Assembly: GCA_902785605.1 (NCBI GenBank)
Contig: CACZZL010000004.1
Coordinates: 42,676-106,675, forward strand
Origin: an uncultured Bacteroidales bacterium
Lineage (GTDB): Bacteria; Bacteroidota; Bacteroidia; Bacteroidales; Paludibacteraceae
Length of the DNA: 64,000 nucleotides
Direction of reading: 5' to 3'
Made by a program: the position numbers and the translations under genes. Below, in pieces: positions 59,261 to 64,000 of the stretch. Positions within the stretch are counted from its first letter, which is position 1. The number at the start of each line of letters is the position of its first letter. The notes beneath the pieces are model-generated. The model made no database searches. It saw nothing but the letters and a program-made list of their open reading frames with translations, and was not told the origin of the DNA.

Positions 59261-60982
59261 ATGAAAACATTCAATAAAATAGCCTTTGTACTTTGTGCAT
59301 TGTTCCTTTGTGCTTCCTGTGACAGTTTTCTGAACCAGGATGTGCCGCAAGCAACGCTGAGCGAGGAGCAGGTCAATGACCCTCAGTATATCGACAATAT
59401 CTGTATCTCCGCGTATGCAATCTTCATCTCTGCGGAGGATATCAACTCGTCCTTCTCGATGTGGAACTTCGATGTCCGCTCCGACGATGCTTACAAAGGC
59501 GGTATCTCGGAGAACGACGGTGATGTCTTTCACCAGTTAGAGGTGAGCCAGGGTATATTGACGACCAACTGGAATATCAACGACATGTGGGTGCGTCTGT
59601 ATAACTGTCTGAGCCGTGTCAACGCCGCCATCGCTGCATTGGATGCCATGGATGACAGTTATGAACTCAAAGAGCAACGTCTGGGCGAAATGAAGTTCTT
59701 GCGTGCGTATGGTCATTTCCTGCTCAAACGGTTGTACAAGAATATCCCCTTTGTCATGGATCCGCTGATGAAACAGGCGGACTATAACGAGTTGAGCAAC
59801 ACCAAATATACCAATGACGAAGGATGGCAACTTATTGCTGATGATCTTGAATATGCGTACAGCGTATTACCTGCTACCCAGGCGGACAAAGGCCGTCCGA
59901 CGCAGGCGTCAGCAGCTGCATTGCTGGCGAAGGTGTATCTGTATAAGGCTTACCATCAGGACGATCCCGCTTCGCATCAGGTGACCGAGATCAACCGTGA
60001 CGATTTGGAAAAAGTGCTTCAATATACCGAGGAGGGTATCTATACCGCCGGCGGTTATGGCTTGGAGGATGATTTCCATAATAACTTCCGTCCGGAGCCA
60101 CAATATGAGAACGGCAAGGAGAGTCTTTGGGCGATGCAATACTCGACCAACGACGGTACGAACTTAGGTAACTGTAACTGGTCTTACGGCTTGATGGTAC
60201 CGGGTATCGAAGGCGTGACGGATGGCGGTTGTGATTTCTACAAGCCGAGTCAGAACCTCGTTAACGCTTTCCGTACCAACGCCGAAGGGCTGCCCTTCAT
60301 CGACACGTTCAACGACAAGGATTTCGATCCTTCCACTGACAATGCTGACCCCCGTCTGTGGCTGACTGTAGGTATAGCCGGTTTCCCGTATGAGTTCAAC
60401 CCGAACCTCATCATGAGCCGTACGCATAACTGGAGTCGTTCCAATGGTCTGTATGGTTATCACGTGACTCTGAAACACAACGTGGACCCGGAGAGCGGTT
60501 ACCTCATCCGTTCTGCCCTGTGGTTCGGTACGCCGATGAACCGTATCGTCGTCCGCTACGCAGACGTACTGTTGATGCGTGCGGAGGCCATGGCTCAACT
60601 GGGACGTGACGCTGAGGCTATCGAACTGGTTAACCAGCTCCGTAACCGCGCATCGCGCAGTATTGGCATGCTTGCCGGATATGACACCAACTACGGAGCC
60701 AAGATCCGCGTCAAACCCTATACCGACTATTCGAACGCACTGGCGAAAGTGAAGATGGAGCGTCGTCTGGAGCTTGCGATGGAGAGCGAGCGTTTCTTCG
60801 ACCTCGTGCGTTGGGGCGAAGCGGCGCAGGTGATCAACAAGTATTACGTAGAGGAAGCAAACGACTGCCGTATCTATACCTCTGCTTCTTTCACCGCCAA
60901 TAAAAATGAGTATCTGCCTATTCCTCACGAGCAGGTATCCGCCTCCAACGGCCATTATAAACAAAACATAGGAGGATGGTAA
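59261..60982 (+). CDS. SusD/RagB-type glycan-binding lipoprotein
   Basis: This 573-residue surface lipoprotein has lipobox LCASCDSF (Cys 21). The family core is clear: RVNAAIAALDAMDDSYELKE, LGEMKFLRAYGHFLLKRLYK, the RPTQASAAALLAKVYLYKAY helix pair, and a C-terminal SusD-like part with VRYADVLLMRAEAMAQLGRD and RRLELAMESERFFDLVRWGE. It forms the lid on SusC. The signal-peptide core FVLCALFLCASC is encoded by TTTGTAC-type repeats (59283-59316), the same as in the next two genes. Confidence 0.95.
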   Translation: MKTFNKIAFVLCALFLCASCDSFLNQDVPQATLSEEQVNDPQYIDNICISAYAIFISAEDINSSFSMWNFDVRSDDAYKGGISENDGDVFHQLEVSQGILTTNWNINDMWVRLYNCLSRVNAAIAALDAMDDSYELKEQRLGEMKFLRAYGHFLLKRLYKNIPFVMDPLMKQADYNELSNTKYTNDEGWQLIADDLEYAYSVLPATQADKGRPTQASAAALLAKVYLYKAYHQDDPASHQVTEINRDDLEKVLQYTEEGIYTAGGYGLEDDFHNNFRPEPQYENGKESLWAMQYSTNDGTNLGNCNWSYGLMVPGIEGVTDGGCDFYKPSQNLVNAFRTNAEGLPFIDTFNDKDFDPSTDNADPRLWLTVGIAGFPYEFNPNLIMSRTHNWSRSNGLYGYHVTLKHNVDPESGYLIRSALWFGTPMNRIVVRYADVLLMRAEAMAQLGRDAEAIELVNQLRNRASRSIGMLAGYDTNYGAKIRVKPYTDYSNALAKVKMERRLELAMESERFFDLVRWGEAAQVINKYYVEEANDCRIYTSASFTANKNEYLPIPHEQVSASNGHYKQNIGGW

Positions 60983-61018
60983 TGAATAATGAATAATGAA
61001 TATTGAATATTGAAAAAA
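60980..61018. repeat. AATGAAT heptad island between susD and the DUF4960 gene
   Basis: AATGAAT three times, ATTGAAT, ATTGAA. Starts at the susD stop codon. Confidence 0.9.
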
Positions 61019-61049
61019 TCGTGCCCGTAAGGGCTAAGAATATTGCGTT

Positions 61050-62438
61050 ATGAAGACATTCTATAAAATAGTACTTTGTACATTGTCCCTTTGTACCATA
61101 TTGGCTTCCTGCCAGAAGCAGGACAACCCGTTCAATGTCGATGGAGACTGCCGCATTGATTCGCTGGTACTGGATGAGATTTATCCGGGTGTAGTGGACC
61201 ACGCATCGGCTACGGTCACAGTAGCTGTGCCCGAGGTGCATGACGACCATCTGATGACCCTCACTACGCTCCGTCTCTCTGCGGGAGCAAAGGCTACGCC
61301 CGCTCAAGGCGCTCAGGTGAATATGACCTCTCCGATAGTAATACATGTGGAGAACGGCAATGTTTATCGCGACTACAAAGTGCGCGTTAAGCACGACGAG
61401 GCCCGTATCCTCTCTTTCATGCTCAACGAGCTCTACGTAGGTATCATTGACCAGGTGGCTCATACCATCACCGTCTCTGTACCTATCGGAACGGATATCA
61501 AGACCCTAATTCCGAATATCAAGACCACCGAAGGCGCAACCGTATCGCCACAATCCGGTCTGCCATGTGATTTCACTAACCCTGTGGACTTCACCGTGAC
61601 TTATAATACCGCTTCTACTACCTATAAGGTAACCGTTAAGGAAAAAGGCAACCCGGTTGTGCTCTATCTCGGTCTGGCTCAAACGGCCGCGCAACTCAAC
61701 CCCGAGGAGCAAGAGGCGGTTAACTGGATGCTTGCCAATATTGAGAACTCCGACTATGCTTCCTTCGCTGATCTGGCTGCCGGAAGGGTGGTGATGACGG
61801 ATTGTAAGGTAATCTGGTGGCATTTCCATAAGGACGGAGGTCTGGAAGGCAAGGGTGCTTTCGAGGCTAACGCTCCTGAAGCAGTCGATTATACCGTGCT
61901 CGACAAACTCAAAGAGTTCTACCATGCCGGAGGATCGTTCCTGCTGACCCGTTATGCGGTGAACCTGCCGTACTACTTAGGCGAAGCCGAGTGCTTCCCG
62001 AACAATGCCTGGGGTGGTAAGGAGTCCGATGCAGAGCGCGTAGGCGGTCCATGGGAGTTCGCTATCACCGGTCATACCGGCCATGCGCTTTGGCAGAACC
62101 TGACCATGAACCCTTCAGCGCTGGATCACGTCTATACTTGTGACGAGGGTTATAAGATCACGAACTCTACCGCGCAGTACCATATCGGCTCCGACTGGGG
62201 CGGATATGCAGACCGCGATGTGTTCCACGAGAAGACCGGTGCTTATGACATCGCCGGTGGCGCGGACGCAGTAGTGGCATGGGAGTTCCGCAAGACTGCT
62301 GAACACGGTGCTATCATCTGTATCGGATCCGGCTGCTACGACTGGTACACGGTTGCAGATCCCAGCGAGTACACCTCGTACTATCACGAGAATATCGCTA
62401 AGATAACCGAAAATGCGTTTAATTACCTAAAGCAATAA
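61050..62438 (+). CDS. DUF4960 surface glycan-binding lipoprotein (levan-locus SusE position)
   Basis: This 462-residue lipoprotein has lipobox TILASCQKQ (Cys 23). Two beta-sandwich repeats of the DUF5018 type cover about residues 30-200 (CRIDSLVLDEIYPGVVDHAS and RILSFMLNELYVGIIDQVAH). The DUF4960 domain follows: LGLAQTAAQLNPEEQEAVNW, TDCKVIWWHFHKDGGLEGKG and RYAVNLPYYLGEAECFPNN. This is the layout of BT1761, the levan-binding protein of Bacteroides thetaiotaomicron. Its task should be to hold levan at the surface for the GH32 enzyme encoded next. The signal-peptide core LCTLSLCTILASC is repeat-encoded (61071-61103). Confidence 0.88.
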   Translation: MKTFYKIVLCTLSLCTILASCQKQDNPFNVDGDCRIDSLVLDEIYPGVVDHASATVTVAVPEVHDDHLMTLTTLRLSAGAKATPAQGAQVNMTSPIVIHVENGNVYRDYKVRVKHDEARILSFMLNELYVGIIDQVAHTITVSVPIGTDIKTLIPNIKTTEGATVSPQSGLPCDFTNPVDFTVTYNTASTTYKVTVKEKGNPVVLYLGLAQTAAQLNPEEQEAVNWMLANIENSDYASFADLAAGRVVMTDCKVIWWHFHKDGGLEGKGAFEANAPEAVDYTVLDKLKEFYHAGGSFLLTRYAVNLPYYLGEAECFPNNAWGGKESDAERVGGPWEFAITGHTGHALWQNLTMNPSALDHVYTCDEGYKITNSTAQYHIGSDWGGYADRDVFHEKTGAYDIAGGADAVVAWEFRKTAEHGAIICIGSGCYDWYTVADPSEYTSYYHENIAKITENAFNYLKQ

Positions 62439-62444
62439 TACGTT

Positions 62445-64000
62445 ATGAAAACCAAGAAAATCATATCCTTTGTACTCTGTACAATGTTCCTTTGTACCTT
62501 CCTGACTTCCTGTCAGGAGAATATTCCGCAGGAGCAAAAGGACTGGGAGAATATCACTACCTATTTCAATGCGTCCGATGAGGCAGGAACGACTACCTAT
62601 TATATTCCTTCCGCAGGTTCTGTAGGTGACCCCTTGCCTTTCTTCGACCCGGTAGCGAAGGATTACAAGATCCTTTATCTCCATAATTTCGAGCAAAATA
62701 TGGAGGAGACTTTCCACCCCTTGTGGGGCATCCGTACTACCGATTGTGCTACCTATACCTCTATGGGCGAAGTGCTGCCTACCGGTCGCGCCGGAGAGCA
62801 GGATGCAGCCCTCGGTACCGGTTGTGTAGTCTATGACGAGGCGCAGAAACTGTACTATATCTACTACACCGGCGAGCGCTACAAACCCGCTGCTGACGAA
62901 GACCGCCAAGTCGTGATGCGCGCCACTTCTCCGGACTTTAAGACATGGACCAAGGATCAGCTCTTCCGTCTGCGTGGAGGTGACTACGGCTATAGCACGC
63001 TCAATTTCCGCGATCCGTATATCTGGAAGATGGAGGACGGCTATCACATGATTGTCGCTACCAAACCGATGCCTGCGGGTTCGCGTGCCGAAGACAAAGA
63101 CGGTTGCTTCGCAGAGTTCGTCTCTACCGACCTGCAGACCTGGGAACACAAAGGTGTCTTCTCCAAAATGGTGTGGGATCGTTTCTTGGAGTGTCCCAAT
63201 GTGTTCAAGATGGGTGACTGGTGGTATCTGACCTATAGCGATATGAGTGCCTTCGAGCGCCGTGTGCACTATCTCAAAGGGCGTACCATCGACGAACTCA
63301 AATCCGCTACTGCTCCCCATTGGCCGGACAGCAAAGAGGGCGCATTGGACGGTCGTGCTTTCTATGCCGGCAATACTGCCTCCGACGGTACCGACCGCTA
63401 TATATGGGGATGGTGCCCCGAGCGTCGCGGTAAGGACAACACGGATATCAGTCCGGATGCTGAGCCTAAGTGGGGCGGTACCCTGGTGGTGCATCGTCTG
63501 ATGCAGCGCGAGGATGGTACGCTCTATACCGCTGAGGTGCCTGCTATCCGTACCAAATACAACCAAACGGCTACCCTCAAACCCGTGAAGAAATGGGGTG
63601 AGGAAGAGGGTAATCTCACCATTGCGGACGATGTTTATTCCATGAAGGCTTATAGCTCCGTCATGTTCAACACCCTCGGCTACCACAACCATATCTCCAT
63701 GACCGTCACCACCGCTGACAAAGCCGACCGATTCGGCATCTCCTTCGTCCGCGGCGACCGCAAAGACGGCGACAAGACCTACGAGAAATACTACAGCATC
63801 ATGGTCTGCCCCGACGGCAATAATAACTATATCCGTTTTGAAGAGGAGCAGGGCAAATGGGAACTCAAAGGCGGTGGTAGCTATCCTTTCCCGATTCCTG
63901 CGGACAGAACGTATAATATCAACATCTATACCGACAACTCCGTGCTTGTAATGTATATCAACGACGTGCTCACTTATACCCAGCGTATCTATGGCATCCA
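62445..64000 (+). CDS. GH32 fructan hydrolase lipoprotein (levanase type; 3' end outside window)
   Basis: Open for 518 codons to the window end. Lipobox FLTSCQEN (Cys 24). The five-bladed propeller motifs of family 32 are visible: VGDPLPFFDP with the nucleophile Asp near residue 70, LNFRDPYIW (RDP transition-state Asp) near 195, and FLECPNVFKMGDWWYLTYSD (ECP, acid/base Glu) near 252. From about residue 400 a beta-sandwich GH32 C-terminal module begins (YSSVMFNTLGYHNHISMTVT). As a lipoprotein after the DUF4960 protein, it stands where BT1760, the surface endo-levanase, stands in Bacteroides. The signal peptide is encoded by TTTGTAC units (62467-62500). Confidence 0.9.
   Translation, partial: MKTKKIISFVLCTMFLCTFLTSCQENIPQEQKDWENITTYFNASDEAGTTTYYIPSAGSVGDPLPFFDPVAKDYKILYLHNFEQNMEETFHPLWGIRTTDCATYTSMGEVLPTGRAGEQDAALGTGCVVYDEAQKLYYIYYTGERYKPAADEDRQVVMRATSPDFKTWTKDQLFRLRGGDYGYSTLNFRDPYIWKMEDGYHMIVATKPMPAGSRAEDKDGCFAEFVSTDLQTWEHKGVFSKMVWDRFLECPNVFKMGDWWYLTYSDMSAFERRVHYLKGRTIDELKSATAPHWPDSKEGALDGRAFYAGNTASDGTDRYIWGWCPERRGKDNTDISPDAEPKWGGTLVVHRLMQREDGTLYTAEVPAIRTKYNQTATLKPVKKWGEEEGNLTIADDVYSMKAYSSVMFNTLGYHNHISMTVTTADKADRFGISFVRGDRKDGDKTYEKYYSIMVCPDGNNNYIRFEEEQGKWELKGGGSYPFPIPADRTYNINIYTDNSVLVMYINDVLTYTQRIYGI
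62467..62500 (+). repeat. TTTGTAC-type units encoding the GH32 signal peptide
   Basis: TTTGTAC, TCTGTACAA, TGTTCC, TTTGTACC. Parallel to 59283-59316 and 61071-61103 in the two preceding genes. Confidence 0.75.

Overview
The window comes from a member of the Bacteroidales (phylum Bacteroidota), probably a gut or faecal lineage. The evidence is a SusC/SusD-type polysaccharide utilisation locus, a large PPi-dependent phosphofructokinase, very long secreted Ig-like/InlB-repeat proteins, and promoters of the Bacteroidota type. Thirteen promoters were found with a TTTG or CTTG -33 box, exactly 20 bases, then TAnnTTTG. No rRNA and no integrase, transposase or CRISPR array was seen.

Layout. 1-10.7 kb (+): the end of one giant surface protein, a RhuM/Bro-N gene pair, a second giant surface protein (2183 aa) and a 44-aa peptide gene with its own promoter and terminator. 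10.8-26.2 kb (-): a tightly packed run from dapB, lepB, WbqC, ilvE, a POT transporter, a coiled-coil protein, rsmI, a flippase, ribE, two FKBP isomerases, a second flippase and truA down to a pectin-degrading GH28 and a DUF4861 lipoprotein. 26.3-34.8 kb (-): dxs-trkA-trkH-SGNH-MBOAT-coaE, overlapping or nearly so throughout. 34.8-36.9 kb (-): rplU-rpmA-serS. 37-44.5 kb (-): an FAD/Fe-S oxidase with a TPR protein, a lipoprotein, pfp and ispG. 44.6 kb: tRNA-Lys(TTT) (+). 44.7-47.5 kb (-): leuS. 47.5-51.1 kb: an AT-rich accessory stretch with an orphan promoter and hairpin, two secreted proteins of unknown function, a long imperfect hairpin, and a STAS-like/GHKL ATPase pair bracketed by two copies of a structured element. 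51.1-54.4 kb (-): transketolase and two conserved envelope proteins. 54.6 kb to the end (+): a levan/fructan utilisation locus. It holds a broken transmembrane sugar-sensing AraC regulator, SusC, SusD, a DUF4960 surface glycan-binding lipoprotein, and a GH32 lipoprotein cut by the window end. Gene order matches the known Bacteroides levan locus.

The most unusual signal is genome-wide rather than a single gene. Dozens of short islands of degenerate tandem repeats, mostly with a 7-base period and some with 8, 9, 11 or 12, sit at gene junctions. They also occur in frame inside conserved proteins (Dxs, LeuRS, signal peptidase, MBOAT, the FAD oxidase, DUF4861) and in lipoprotein signal peptides. 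Several share identical words of 24-32 bases between unrelated loci. One 32-base word is shared by a giant surface protein and Dxs, and another occurs at three separate intergenic sites. A second architectural feature is the fusion of an upstream gene's terminator hairpin with the downstream gene's promoter (coaE/dapB and serS/dxs).
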